A stretch of DNA of 64,000 nt from DATJCV01 sp963707665 (GCA_963707665.1 CAVPQU010000011.1:62001-126000), one strand, 5' to 3'. Shown: positions 8,909 through 17,638, counted from the first letter of the stretch. The notes: generated by a model not told the origin, from the sequence alone. Program-made: numbers and translations.

Positions 8909-9760
8909 ATGCAACACCACACTGGCTTTCATCACGACCAGGCGGAGGGGTTGCGGCGCATGCTGGCCGGGCCGAAACCGCGCATCGTCACGCTGCTGTC
9001 GGTGCTGCCGGAAGCGGAGAAGAGTACGACGCTGGTCAATCTGGCGGCGTCGCTGGCACATGCCGGCAGCGATGTCCTGCTGCTGGACGCCAGCCTGAAG
9101 GCGGATGGCGTCGCTGGCCGCCTGGGCGACTTGCCGCGCGCGACGCTGATGCAGGTGGCGCGCCGCGAACGCAAGCTGGAGCAGGCGGTGCGCATGCTGC
9201 CACAAGGTTTCCGGCTGGCGGCGCTGGTGTCCGCCGGCAACCGGCCGGCGCAACTGACAACGCATGCGCGCGACCTGGACCAATTATGCGGCCGGCTGAC
9301 ACAGCAAAGCGACATCGTGCTGGTGGATGCCGCGCTGGATAGCGATGGCGGCCTGCCGCTGACGGCACTGGCGAGCGGCGAAATCGTGGTGCAGGTGGCG
9401 AGCGATGCCGCCTCGATCACCGCCGGCTATGCGCTGATCAAGCGCCTGAACACGGCTTTTGGCCGACGGCCGTTTGGGGTGCTGGTATCCGGCGCCAGCG
9501 AAGCCCAGGCGCAACTGGTGTTTCGCAACATGGCGCAGGCGGCCAATCGCTATCTAGCCTTGCCGCTGCATGCGGTCGGCTCGGTCCCCGCCGACGATCA
9601 CATCGGTCGTGCTGCCCGCCTTGGGCGGGCGGTGGTGGACGCCTTTCCGTTGGCCGGCGCGTCGCTTGCGTTTCGCCGCCTGGCTGGACGACTGGCGCCG
9701 GGTGAGTTACCGTTAGGAAACTCTGGCATGCTGGCCAGTGGGGTCAATCGCGGGATTTGA
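8909..9760 (+). CDS. flhG: FlhG (FleN)-like MinD-family protein with degenerate P-loop
   Basis: MinD-like regulator of flagellar number that stimulates FlhF GTPase activity. ATG at 8909 is chosen because GGGAG precedes it and the protein then begins MQHHTGFHHDQAEGLRRML; DQAEGLRRM is the FlhF-activating helix of FlhG. 283 residues. The deviant Walker A motif expected as KGGxGKT reads PEAEKSTT here (about residues 36-43), so the glycines and the signature lysine are lost, although LLLDASLK matches a Walker A'/switch region. It may have little ATPase activity. Placement between flhF and fliA supports the name. Confidence 0.85.
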   Translation: MQHHTGFHHDQAEGLRRMLAGPKPRIVTLLSVLPEAEKSTTLVNLAASLAHAGSDVLLLDASLKADGVAGRLGDLPRATLMQVARRERKLEQAVRMLPQGFRLAALVSAGNRPAQLTTHARDLDQLCGRLTQQSDIVLVDAALDSDGGLPLTALASGEIVVQVASDAASITAGYALIKRLNTAFGRRPFGVLVSGASEAQAQLVFRNMAQAANRYLALPLHAVGSVPADDHIGRAARLGRAVVDAFPLAGASLAFRRLAGRLAPGELPLGNSGMLASGVNRGI

Positions 9761-9762
9761 AT

Positions 9763-10500
9763 ATGTATAACGCCAACGGAAAGTCGGACAGGGATAATCT
9801 GCTCACCCAGCACGCGCCGCTGGTCAAGAAACTGGCCTTTCAAATGAAAGCTCGGCTGCCGCCCAGCGTCGAAGTGGATGACCTGGTGCAGGCCGGCATG
9901 ATCGGCCTGCTGGACGCCGCCAATCGTTACGAAGAGACGCACGGCGCACAGTTCGAAACCTATGCGGTGCAGCGGATTCGCGGTGCCATGCTGGACGAGC
10001 TGCGCAGCAGCGACTGGCTGCCGCGCAGCATGCGCCAGAACATGCGCAAGATCGAAGCCGCGATGGCGACGCTGCAGCAGCGGTTGGGGCGGCCGCCAAA
10101 GGAAACCGAAATCGCCAAGCAGCTGAAACTGTCGCTGGAAGCCTACCAGGACATGCTGGCGGACGGCGGTGGCCACCAACTGGTGTATTACGAGGATTTT
10201 CACGATTCGTCCGAGGGCGGGCACGAGCATTTCCTGGACCGCTACTGTCCCGATACCAATGACGATCCGCTCCAGGCGCTGCTCAACGGCGGCTTTCGCG
10301 ATGCTGTGATCGACGCCATCACCGCCTTGCCCGAGCGCGAAAAAATCCTGATGGGCTTGTACTACGAACAGGAAATGAACCTGAAGGAAATCGGCGCCGT
10401 GATGGGGGTATCGGAATCGCGCGTCTGCCAGTTGCACGGCCAGGCGATCGCCCGTATGCGGGCTACCTTGAGAGAGCAGGCGTGGACTGGGGTAGCGTAG
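9763..10500 (+). CDS. fliA: FliA, flagellar sigma factor (sigma-28)
   Basis: Sigma factor for late flagellar genes, held inactive by FlgM until the hook is complete. About 245 residues from the ATG at 9763, two bases after the flhG stop. Region 2 is seen as LVKKLAFQMKARLPPSVEVDDLVQAG (broken here: LVKKLAFQMKAR, then VEVDDLVQAGMIGLLDA) and the RIRGAMLDELRSSDW segment. Region 4 is at the C-terminus (LPEREKILMGLYYEQE, then LKEIGAVMGVSESRV). Candidate target promoters are present before flgA, flgM, flgK, fliD and fliC. The end overlaps the motC GTG start. Confidence 0.98.
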   Translation: MYNANGKSDRDNLLTQHAPLVKKLAFQMKARLPPSVEVDDLVQAGMIGLLDAANRYEETHGAQFETYAVQRIRGAMLDELRSSDWLPRSMRQNMRKIEAAMATLQQRLGRPPKETEIAKQLKLSLEAYQDMLADGGGHQLVYYEDFHDSSEGGHEHFLDRYCPDTNDDPLQALLNGGFRDAVIDAITALPEREKILMGLYYEQEMNLKEIGAVMGVSESRVCQLHGQAIARMRATLREQAWTGVA

Positions 10501-11222
10501 CCGGACTGGCGCTGGCGGTCGTCGGCATTCTTGGCGGCCAGCTGCTGGAAGGCGGCCATCTGGCCTCTTTGGTACAGCCGGCGGCGTTCGTCATCGTCGT
10601 ACTCGGCACCTTGGGCGCGGTACTGCTGCAAAGCGGGCTGGTTCATTTTGTGCGCGGCTCACGCATGGTGGTGTGGGCGTTTATGCCGCCGCCGCTGGAA
10701 TACGAGGTGCTGATTCGCGAAGCCTGCAGCTGGAGCTTCACCGCCCGGCGCGAAGGTTTGCTCAGCCTGGAGCGTTTTTTGGAACAGGCGGAAGATCCGT
10801 TCGTGGCCAAGGGCTTGCGCCTGTTGATCGATGGCATCGATCCAGTCCGGCTGCGTGAAATCCTCGAGGTCGAAATCGCGACTTACGAAAGCGGACGGCG
10901 CCAGGCACTCAAAATCTGGGAAGCAGCGGGCGGCTATGCGCCGACCATCGGCATTATCGGCGCCGTGCTGGGATTGATCCACGTGATGGAAAACCTGTCC
11001 GACCCGTCCAAGTTGGGCTCCGGTATTGCGGTCGCCTTTGTCGCCACCATTTACGGCGTCGGTCTGGCCAACCTGGTGTTTTTGCCGATTGCCAACAAGC
11101 TCAAGGCGGTGGTGGCGCAGCAATCGCAGCGCCTGGACATGCTGCTCGACGCGTTTTGCGGAATTGCCCACGGCGACAATCCGCACGTAATTGAAGAACG
11201 GATGCGCGCGTATTTCGAATAA
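10482..11222 (+). CDS. motC: MotC, flagellar stator subunit (MotA/PomA family)
   Basis: Ion-channel stator subunit of the flagellar motor. 246 residues starting at GTG inside the end of fliA. Membrane segments lie near residues 3-22, 32-50, 150-170 and 180-200 (GGYAPTIGIIGAVLGLI, AVAFVATIYGVGLANLVF), with a cytoplasmic loop of about 100 residues that contacts FliG. Length and location after fliA fit the MotC type rather than the primary MotA, which usually lies with cheA/cheW; the alternative is that this is the only stator. Confidence 0.9.
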   Translation: MDWGSVAGLALAVVGILGGQLLEGGHLASLVQPAAFVIVVLGTLGAVLLQSGLVHFVRGSRMVVWAFMPPPLEYEVLIREACSWSFTARREGLLSLERFLEQAEDPFVAKGLRLLIDGIDPVRLREILEVEIATYESGRRQALKIWEAAGGYAPTIGIIGAVLGLIHVMENLSDPSKLGSGIAVAFVATIYGVGLANLVFLPIANKLKAVVAQQSQRLDMLLDAFCGIAHGDNPHVIEERMRAYFE

Positions 11223-11412
11223 GTCAGCGGCATGGCTAGCGGTGCTTGTGTCGCAATCACCTGTCGAATGTCTCGCACTGTGTTCGCCGCGAAAGCCGGG
11301 AGCCGCTGTTTCGTTTGCCTGCCGCGTCCGATTTGCCCCATTCTGGAATGATGATTATGGGGGTATGTTGTATAAATTGATATTATTTGCCCGTAAACGG
11401 TGCAATGTATAG

Positions 11413-11422
11413 GGAGTATATG
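11413..11422 (+). repeat. GGAGTATRTG motif, copy 3
   Basis: GGAGTATATG in the 269-bp motC-motD spacer. The wider context TGTATAGGGAGTATATGAA matches the copy at 56993 at 18 of 19 positions. An AT-rich stretch with TTGTATAAATTGATATTA lies just upstream (11369-11386). Confidence 0.4.
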
Positions 11423-11491
11423 AAGCGAACAACACGGGTACGTGCGAAGCCTGCTGCCTGAAGCCCTGTCCCGAGCGAACACACTGGAATC

Positions 11492-12286
11492 ATGGCACGA
11501 CGAAAAAAACACGAGGATGAAGCGGATAACCACGAGCGCTGGCTGGTCTCGTACGCCGATTTCATGACGCTGCTGTTTGCGTTTTTCGTCGTCATGTATG
11601 CGGTGTCCTCGGTCAATGAAGGGAAATATCGCGTGTTGTCCAACGCGCTGGGGAGCGCCTTCGGCCAGGCCCGCATTACGCCTCAGATCGTTCCGCACAA
11701 CCTGGATCAGGTGGCGCCGCAATTACCGTTGCAGCCAATGCAGCTGCGCCATCCAAAACCACGCAGCAACGACACGCTGCGGCGCGAAAAAGAACGCATG
11801 ACGGCGATGGCGCGCAGTTTGCTCGACGCGCTGGCGCCGCTGGTGCGGCAAGGCAAGGTGCGCGTCACGCAAAGCAGCCGCGGCGTCAACATCGAAATCA
11901 ATGCCAGCGTCCTGTTCGCTGCCGGCGAAGCCAGGCTGACGGCCGAATCGAACCAGGCCTTGACCGCGGTGGCTGCGGTGTTGAAGGATGATGAGCACGT
12001 CATCCAGGTCGAAGGCCATACCGATACCACGCCGATTGCCACCGCGCTGTTTCCATCCAACTGGGAACTGTCGGCGGTGCGCGCGTCCAGCGTGGTGCGG
12101 CTGTTCATCGAAAATGGCGTCGCCAAGCAGCGCCTGACTGCGCTTGGCTATGGCGATACCCGCCCGGTCGATGCCAACGATACGCCGGAGCAACGGCAAC
12201 GCAACCGGCGCGTCGAAGTGGTGATTCTGTCCGAGTTGCCGGAAACCGTGACCGAACTGCCGGTCTATCCGTCCGGATCCAGATAA
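11492..12286 (+). CDS. motD: MotD, flagellar stator subunit (MotB/OmpA family)
   Basis: Partner of MotC that anchors the stator to peptidoglycan. 264 residues: a short basic cytoplasmic start, one membrane helix (about 20-40, LVSYADFMTLLFAFFVVMY) with the ion-binding Asp in YADF, a periplasmic plug/linker, and an OmpA-like peptidoglycan-binding domain (about 135-250) with VEGHTDTTPI, NWELSAVRA and NRRVEVVI. The 269-bp gap after motC is unusually long for a stator pair and holds a repeated motif, so separate expression is possible. Confidence 0.95.
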   Translation: MARRKKHEDEADNHERWLVSYADFMTLLFAFFVVMYAVSSVNEGKYRVLSNALGSAFGQARITPQIVPHNLDQVAPQLPLQPMQLRHPKPRSNDTLRREKERMTAMARSLLDALAPLVRQGKVRVTQSSRGVNIEINASVLFAAGEARLTAESNQALTAVAAVLKDDEHVIQVEGHTDTTPIATALFPSNWELSAVRASSVVRLFIENGVAKQRLTALGYGDTRPVDANDTPEQRQRNRRVEVVILSELPETVTELPVYPSGSR

Positions 12287-12443
12287 GCAGCATTCGCCGT
12301 GCATGAAGTTGCCTTGGGAAAATCTGTTTCACGATTCCGCAGAACCAGGCAATTCGGTGTAGTCTAGCCGCCGAGCACCGCCGGACTGAAGATGGCACGG
12401 TCGGCATCGAGGTGCAGGGCCATCGCTACAGCGGAAGCAGATC

Positions 12444-12857
12444 ATGAGCGGAATTTTTCATCGATTCGCGCAATACTGCGCTCTCACGGTGGGCTCGTCC
12501 TGGGCATTTCTGATCGCCTTCCTGGTGATCGCCGTCTGGGCTGTCACGGGTCCCTTGTTCGGCTATTCGGACACCTGGCAACTGGTGATCAATACCGGGA
12601 CGTCGGTGGTTACCTTTCTGATGGTGTTCATCATCCAGAATTCACAAAACCGGGATTCCCAGGCGATGCAGCTGAAGCTCGACGAACTGTTATATGCGAT
12701 TGAAAATGCACGTACCGGCCTGGTCGACCTGGAAAATATGGGGGATGAGGAGATCGCGCGCCTGCAAAAGGAATTTCAGCGCATCCGGCGCAATGAAAGC
12801 GAGGCACTCAAGGCTGCCGAGGATGGCGCCACCCTGCCGCAGCGTGACGAAAAATGA
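12444..12857 (+). CDS. Low-affinity iron permease family membrane protein
   Basis: Small inner-membrane protein of 137 residues with two hydrophobic helices (about 17-40, SSWAFLIAFLVIAVWAV, and 47-67, INTGTSVVTFLMVFIIQ), followed by the family's conserved QNSQNRDSQAMQLKLDELL and an acidic/basic amphipathic tail. The family is annotated as low-affinity iron permease by similarity to fungal Fet4, but in bacteria the transport role is poorly established. It sits between motD and a convergent outer-membrane gene and has no evident flagellar link. Confidence 0.75.
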   Translation: MSGIFHRFAQYCALTVGSSWAFLIAFLVIAVWAVTGPLFGYSDTWQLVINTGTSVVTFLMVFIIQNSQNRDSQAMQLKLDELLYAIENARTGLVDLENMGDEEIARLQKEFQRIRRNESEALKAAEDGATLPQRDEK

Positions 12858-12877
12858 TGGCCGCGGTCGAGACCAGC

Positions 12878-13993
12878 CTACTGCACTTGGTCCCGGGCCG
12901 ATACCGCGCTGAGCACCGGCCGCGCAGTCGGGTCGACCTGCACCAGCGGCGCCACAGGCAGGTTGCTGCTGCGCGTGACACTGCTGTTTACCATCGAGCC
13001 AAACGTGCGTGCCTGGTTCAGGTCGGACCCGCAACTAGAAGGGCGGCCGCTGGTTTTTCCCATCGGAATGGTGTAGCCGGCATTGATCGCATAGCCGCCA
13101 TCGCCGCTGTCGCGGTCAAAGCTGCGCGCGGCGCCGATGCTCCAGGCGCCGCTGGCAAGGCTGACGCCAAAGCTGCGCCATGCAGCCTTGCTCTGGTAGT
13201 TGCCTTGCAGGCGCGAGCAGTTGTCGAGGTACTGGGTGTAGTGCAGGCGGTGCGAGGCACTGTCGTCACGCGAGGCGCTGCCGTCGGCGAAGTGGTAGCT
13301 GGTTTGATCGACGCCGGTGCCGAGTTCCAGTCGTGATTCCGGCAGCGGCGTGAGCGCGAGATTGAGCAGGTAGCCGCGCCGGGCGCCGGTCGCCAGCGCG
13401 CGCGGATCGATATACAACTCCTTGGCCAGTTCGGTTTCCCGCACCAGGGCTTGCTGTCCGGGCTCGGTGTCGTCCGCATAGGCATGCCATGCGTTCAGGC
13501 TGAAATCGGAAAACAATGCGCTGTCCCAGTATTTGTGCACGCCCACCAGGTAAGTATGCTGCGTCACGCTATCGGCGTACGCGCCGGAAGCAAATTCGAA
13601 GTCGTCGGTGCGGCGCAGCTGGCCGCCGCTGAACTTGAAGCGCAGATCCTTTTGTGGCGCGTAAATCGCGTTCAGCAGCAGCTCCTTGTGGCGCGTGCCA
13701 TAAACCAGGTTGGTGCCGCCAGCCAAGGTAGGGTCGAGTCGCAGGCCGTAAACAACACTGAGTGCAGGGTCAGTTGCATAGTTCACGTGCGTGGTCCAGG
13801 TCTGATCGCGGGTATCGCCGCCGAGGGTGGCGCTTTGCTGGTCGATCGCAAAGCGGCTGGTTGGCAGGTCGCTGGGCAGCGCCAGATCCGGCAGCGCCTG
13901 AGGCTGAGCCGAAAACAAGGGGGCCGAGCCGCCGGCCTGCGCGGCGGTGGCGATGATGGCAAGGATCGACAGGAAGAATTTTTTGGACAGCAT
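12878..13993 (-). CDS. Putative outer-membrane beta-barrel protein
   Basis: 371 residues from the ATG at 13993 (an in-frame ATG at 14008 is also possible). A clear signal peptide (MLSKKFFLSILAIIATAAQA) is followed by a low-complexity segment and then a sequence rich in alternating polar/aromatic strands (TWTTHVNYATDPALSVVYGL, LRFKFSGGQL) typical of beta barrels. I do not recognise the family. Two cysteines near the C-terminus (PSSCGS and one in LDNCSRL) are visible. Base composition resembles its neighbours. It lies convergent to the small membrane gene at 12444. Function unknown. Confidence 0.6.
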   Translation of the reverse strand: MLSKKFFLSILAIIATAAQAGGSAPLFSAQPQALPDLALPSDLPTSRFAIDQQSATLGGDTRDQTWTTHVNYATDPALSVVYGLRLDPTLAGGTNLVYGTRHKELLLNAIYAPQKDLRFKFSGGQLRRTDDFEFASGAYADSVTQHTYLVGVHKYWDSALFSDFSLNAWHAYADDTEPGQQALVRETELAKELYIDPRALATGARRGYLLNLALTPLPESRLELGTGVDQTSYHFADGSASRDDSASHRLHYTQYLDNCSRLQGNYQSKAAWRSFGVSLASGAWSIGAARSFDRDSGDGGYAINAGYTIPMGKTSGRPSSCGSDLNQARTFGSMVNSSVTRSSNLPVAPLVQVDPTARPVLSAVSARDQVQ

Positions 13994-14288
13994 CAGCGTG
14001 CAGCGCAAACTGCGATGCCGACGCTGACAAGGTCCGCAGGCATGGCGCGCTAGGGAAGACGACAGGGATGAGTGCCAAGTCTACCGGGCGCCTGCGGCTG
14101 CGGGCAATGTCTAAACGGCCAATTTGGCCGGTATTTTTGGCAAAGCCGGCCGTCAAGCACGTTGGCGATGACGAATCGCAAACTATTTCGCCAATTGCAG
14201 GCAGTTCGCGAGCAGATAGGCGGAGATAGGGCGAGATGCGGAAGAAGGGCAGGGCTGGCAGAGTGCCGGCGGCGATCAGCCTATATGA

Positions 14289-14762
14289 TCAGCCGACAAT
14301 CAGGCGATGGTTCGAACTGCGGCTGGTGGATTGACCGTCCGGACCGTAGAAACTACCGCCGGCAGCACTTCCTTGCAATACATTCAGCGCGGCCTGGTTG
14401 CGCGCCAGGCGCTTGCCAATCAACAGGCCGTTGGTGCGATTCAATTCCCTGGCCGCTTCGCCTTGCGTTCGCAGATCGTTCCAAAGGCTGTGCGCGGCGT
14501 GGTGCTGGCCCTGTGTGAGCCAGCTGCGCATGCCGTCTTCGTCGGCACTATGGGCCACGGCCGCCAGCGCTGCGTAGCGAGTCCGGGCGAGTGCCGTGAT
14601 GCGGTTAAGCAGATCGTTTTTTTCAGCGGTCAGTTCGGGCAAGCCGTCGATTGCGGCCGTCGTCAACTGTGCTTGCTCCCGTTGCAGCAATGCCAGCAGG
14701 CTTTGCACGGCCTGTCGTTCCTCGGCGAGATTGCTGGCTGGGTCAGGGAGCGTTGTGGTCAT
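14289..14762 (-). CDS. flgN: FlgN, export chaperone for FlgK and FlgL
   Basis: Cytoplasmic chaperone that delivers hook-filament junction proteins FlgK and FlgL to the export gate. 157 residues, mostly helical (EERQAVQSLLALLQREQ, LPELTAEKNDLLNRITAL), with the Asn-rich tail NRTNGLLIGKRLARNQAAL conserved in the family. It follows flgM by two bases in a flgA-flgM-flgN order on the minus strand, the usual arrangement. Confidence 0.9.
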   Translation of the reverse strand: MTTTLPDPASNLAEERQAVQSLLALLQREQAQLTTAAIDGLPELTAEKNDLLNRITALARTRYAALAAVAHSADEDGMRSWLTQGQHHAAHSLWNDLRTQGEAARELNRTNGLLIGKRLARNQAALNVLQGSAAGGSFYGPDGQSTSRSSNHRLIVG

Positions 14763-14764
14763 CG

Positions 14765-15070
14765 TCAGCCTTTGCGTGAATGGATCAGATCGCGCACCGA
14801 TTCCAGCAAGCCGGTGGCGACTTTTTCGGGGTCGACCTGGAACTGGCCGCCGGCGATCGCGGCCTTGATTTCTTCCACCTTGCCGCTGTCGAATACGCCG
14901 CTGCTGGCGACCTGGCTCGCCAGCGCCTTCAACTGGCCGGAGATGTGCACATTATCGGAAGCCGGGGCGGCGCCGGCCGCACTGGTCTTGCCGGCACTGC
15001 CGCCGCTGCGCGTCTCGGTTGGGCCGACTGGCAAGCCGGTGGTTTTTTTGATCGAATTATCGATTTTCAC
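14765..15070 (-). CDS. flgM: FlgM, anti-sigma-28 factor
   Basis: Binds FliA and blocks late-gene transcription until it is exported through the finished hook-basal body. 101 residues: a disordered N-terminal half beginning MKIDNSIKKTTGLPV, then the FliA-binding helices (ISGQLKALASQVASS, VEEIKAAIAGGQFQVDPEKV). A FliA promoter lies about 50 bases upstream, giving the classic autoregulatory loop in addition to any readthrough from flgA. Confidence 0.96.
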   Translation of the reverse strand: MKIDNSIKKTTGLPVGPTETRSGGSAGKTSAAGAAPASDNVHISGQLKALASQVASSGVFDSGKVEEIKAAIAGGQFQVDPEKVATGLLESVRDLIHSRKG

Positions 15071-15118
15071 GACATCATCCTTGTCTGGTTAGGGCAAATC
15101 GCTTCAGGGCACACCTGA

Positions 15119-15145
15119 TTATCGACGATATCGCCACAAACTTTA
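15119..15145 (-). promoter_or_regulatory. Sigma-28 promoter of flgM
   Basis: Reading on the minus strand: TAAA (15145-15142), 15-base spacer, GTCGATAA (15126-15119). This matches TAAA-N15-GCCGATAA with one mismatch. The predicted start is about 40 bases before the flgM ATG. Confidence 0.85.
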
Positions 15146-15181
15146 ACCTTTGACCGCGCAGCCGCAGTAGCCCCTGTTCGA

Positions 15182-15883
15182 TTAAAAACGGACTTCCAGC
15201 ACGCCGCCAGCGCGGGCGATGCCACTGACCAGTTGGCCAGCCGCGGTGCGGGCCTGGGCGATCTGCCCCTCATTTGCATTGCTGACTGCCCGGCCTTCGC
15301 CGGAGATGCGAAATCCCGGTCCGTTGGTGATCAGCTGCACCGCCTGGCCGGTGCGGATCGCTTGCTGGTTGCGTAGCGAATCTTCGCGCAATGGTGCGCC
15401 CGGCGGCAGGGAGCGCGTGACGCTGCGGCCGATGGCCTGGGACGGGTCAGTCACGATGCCGGCCGGCAGTGCCGTCAGATCGCCAGTCAGCGTCGCGATA
15501 TCTTCGGCGCCGATCAACTGTCCTTGCGCCAGCGGCACGGCCGCCGCGACGTAGTCGGCGAGGATGCGTACTCGCGCGGCCACGTACACCGTCCACGGCG
15601 CCGGCACGGTGCAGCGCACGCCGACCGTGGTCTTGCCCCAGGCGCGGCTGCCGTTTGGCAGGAAAGCCTTTGGCGCCGGGCAGGCGGCCAGGCTCAGGCG
15701 CGAATCGAAGGCATCCACCTCGACCTCGATGGTGCCGGGCAGGCCGGCCGCCTGTGTACGCAGGAAATGCTGTGCGGTTTTCTGCAGCGTCGCCAGATCC
15801 TGGCGGACGTTGGCCGCCTGCACGATGGCCGCTGGCGGCAACAGCAAGAACAGCAGAAACAGGATGGGCAGACGATTTTTCAT
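15182..15883 (-). CDS. flgA: FlgA, P-ring assembly chaperone
   Basis: Periplasmic chaperone for assembly of FlgI into the P ring. 233 residues with a signal peptide (MKNRLPILFLLFLLLPPAAI, cleavage near VQAA). The C-terminal SAF-like domain includes AVPLAQGQLIGAEDI, GRSVTRSLPPGAPL, GQAVQLITNGPGFRI and the terminal GGVLEVRF. Divergent from flgB. A FliA promoter is readable about 140 bases upstream of its start, and flgM/flgN follow downstream. Confidence 0.95.
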   Translation of the reverse strand: MKNRLPILFLLFLLLPPAAIVQAANVRQDLATLQKTAQHFLRTQAAGLPGTIEVEVDAFDSRLSLAACPAPKAFLPNGSRAWGKTTVGVRCTVPAPWTVYVAARVRILADYVAAAVPLAQGQLIGAEDIATLTGDLTALPAGIVTDPSQAIGRSVTRSLPPGAPLREDSLRNQQAIRTGQAVQLITNGPGFRISGEGRAVSNANEGQIAQARTAAGQLVSGIARAGGVLEVRF

Positions 15884-16020
15884 GGTGACCGGCGAGCTTT
15901 TGGCACGGTCAATATTACGGATTCAAACAGGACTCAAAGCGTGAAACAGGAGTGGGTTTGGGCGCTTGCTCGGGCGATCGAACGGCTTTGGCTTTCGTAT
16001 GATACGAGCTATACAAAACC

Positions 16021-16047
16021 CTTATCGGCGCAAGATGCACATTCTTG
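16021..16047 (-). promoter_or_regulatory. Sigma-28 promoter upstream of flgA
   Basis: Minus strand: TCAA (16047-16044), exactly 15 bases, then a perfect GCCGATAA (16028-16021). It points at flgA, whose ATG is at 15883, and lies just before the divergent flgB. The TCAA -35 variant is the same as at fliC and fliD. Confidence 0.8.
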
Positions 16048-16071
16048 AGCCGGTCATTTCGGGAGCGCTTC

Positions 16072-16483
16072 ATGATCGGAAAACTGGACGACGCATTACG
16101 CTTCAATGAAGTGGCGCTCGGTCTGCGCGCGCAACGACAGCAAATGCTGGCGTCGAATATCGCCAACGCCGACACGCCGAACTACAAGGCGCGCGACATC
16201 GATTTCAACCAGGCGCTGCAGGGGGCGTTGAATCATAGCAAACAGGCGAGCGGCGGTTTGCTCAAAACTGCCGGCACGCATTTGAATGGCTCGGGCGCCA
16301 ATGGCCAATGTGGGCGCCGCGCCGCTGCTGTATCGCACTACCGCGCAGGGCAACGTCGATGGCAACACGGTCGACATGGACGTCGAGCGCAACCAGTTTG
16401 CCGACAATGCGCTGCGTTATGAGGCCAGCCTGACGGTGGTCAGCATGCAGATCCGGAATCTGCTGGCGGCCATTCAGGGCTGA
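16072..16483 (+). CDS. flgB: FlgB, proximal rod protein (one frameshift)
   Basis: Rod protein of the basal body. Start ATG at 16072 gives MIGKLDDALRFNEVALGLRA with the rod/hook signature ANIANADTPNYKARDIDF. The frame is lost at about 16290-16310 and continues in the next frame as GAAPLLYRTTAQGNVDGNTV to LRNLLAAIQ-like ending SMQIRNLLAAIQG. Removing one base gives 136 residues, the normal length. The rest of the protein is conserved, so a sequencing insertion is more likely than inactivation. First gene of flgBCDEFGHIJ(KL). Confidence 0.9.
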
Positions 16484-16512
16484 TTCGGCGCCAGGCTTAC
16501 GGGAGTCAATCG

Positions 16513-16918
16513 ATGTCACTCTTCAATATTTTCAACGTTGCCGGTTCCGCCATGAGCGCGCAGGCGCAACGGCTGAACGCGGTGGCCAGCAACCTGGCGA
16601 ACGCCGACAGCACCACCAGCTCCACCGGCCAGGTCTACAAGGCCAAGCAGGTCGTGTTCGAAGCGGTGCCACTGCAAGGTGCGGCAGCGGCTGGCGTCAA
16701 GGTGCAGCAGGTGGTGGAAGATGCGTCGCCGGGCGCGCATGGTGTACGACCCGAAGCATCCGCTGGCCGACGCCAGTGGCAACGTTGCGATGCCGAACGT
16801 GAACACGGTGGAAGAAATGGTCAACATGATTTCCGCCTCGCGGTCGTATCAGACCAATGTGGAAACCATGAATGCAGCCAAGACCATGCTGCTGAAAACC
16901 CTGACCATCGGCCAGTAA
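16513..16918 (+). CDS. flgC: FlgC, proximal rod protein (one frameshift)
   Basis: Rod protein beginning MSLFNIFNVAGSAMSAQAQR with the signature ASNLANADSTTS. The frame breaks after VVEDASP at about 16730, where CCGGGCGCG appears in place of an expected CCGGCGCG; dropping one G restores ARMVYDPKHPLADA and the conserved tail NVNTVEEMVNMISASRSYQT. Corrected length is 134 residues, the family norm. Located 29 bases after flgB. Confidence 0.92.
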
Positions 16919-16963
16919 AGCAGGCATCAACAACGACGGTTCCCGTTCCCACGAAGGATTTCC

Positions 16964-17638
16964 ATGAATACGGTACAAAACACCACGGTGTCTCCAGACC
17001 TGCTGGCAGCCATGAATCCGGCTTCGAGCACCGCCAATGCCGGCGGCATCGCGGCGACTGAAGACCGCTTCCTGAAGCTGCTGGTGGCGCAAATGAAGAA
17101 TCAGGATCCGCTCAATCCGCTGGACAACGCTCAAGTGACCAGTCAGATGGCGCAGCTGTCGACTGTGACCGGTATCGAAAAGCTGAATTCCACGCTGGCA
17201 GCGATGATGAGCAGCCAGCAGGCCAATCAGTCGCTGCAAGCAGCCACCTTGATCGGGCGCGGCCTGCTGGTGCCGGGAGCGGGCATGGAGCTGCAGGAAA
17301 GCAAGGCCCTGTTCGGTGTCGAGTTGGGCGAGGCGGCCGATGACGTGCAGGTGACGATTCGCAATGCCGACGGCCAGGTCGTGCAGAACATCAGCCTTGG
17401 CGCCCAGCCAGCTGGCGCCCAGCCATTGATGTGGGATGGGCAGACCATGGACGGCGGTCAGGCTCCAGACGGCGCCTATACCTTTGAGGTGACGGCGGTG
17501 CGCGGCGGCGTGCCGGTGACGGCTGGCGCCTTGGCGTTTGCCGTGGTCGGCAGTGTCTCGACCGGTGCGCAAGGAGCTACGCTCAATCTTTCCAATGGGC
17601 GCAGCGTCGGCCTGTCGGACATTCGGCAAATTATCTAA
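16964..17638 (+). CDS. flgD: FlgD, hook-cap scaffolding protein
   Basis: Caps the growing hook and is needed for FlgE polymerisation. 224 residues, intact. The N-terminal signature FLKLLVAQMKNQDPLNPLDN and QMAQLSTVTGIEKLN are typical; the C-terminal part is the FLG-Ig/Tudor-like region (AGAQPLMWDGQTMDG, DGAYTFEVTA). Follows flgC by 45 bases and precedes flgE. Confidence 0.96.
   Translation: MNTVQNTTVSPDLLAAMNPASSTANAGGIAATEDRFLKLLVAQMKNQDPLNPLDNAQVTSQMAQLSTVTGIEKLNSTLAAMMSSQQANQSLQAATLIGRGLLVPGAGMELQESKALFGVELGEAADDVQVTIRNADGQVVQNISLGAQPAGAQPLMWDGQTMDGGQAPDGAYTFEVTAVRGGVPVTAGALAFAVVGSVSTGAQGATLNLSNGRSVGLSDIRQII

Noticed and set aside
11413..11422. GGAGTATATG as ribosome-binding site plus start codon
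   Set aside because: The spacing from GGAG to ATG is only three bases and the reading frames after different copies encode unrelated short peptides.
12854..13336. Plus-strand frame opposite the outer-membrane gene
   Set aside because: The minus-strand gene has a signal peptide and a barrel-like composition; this frame has neither.
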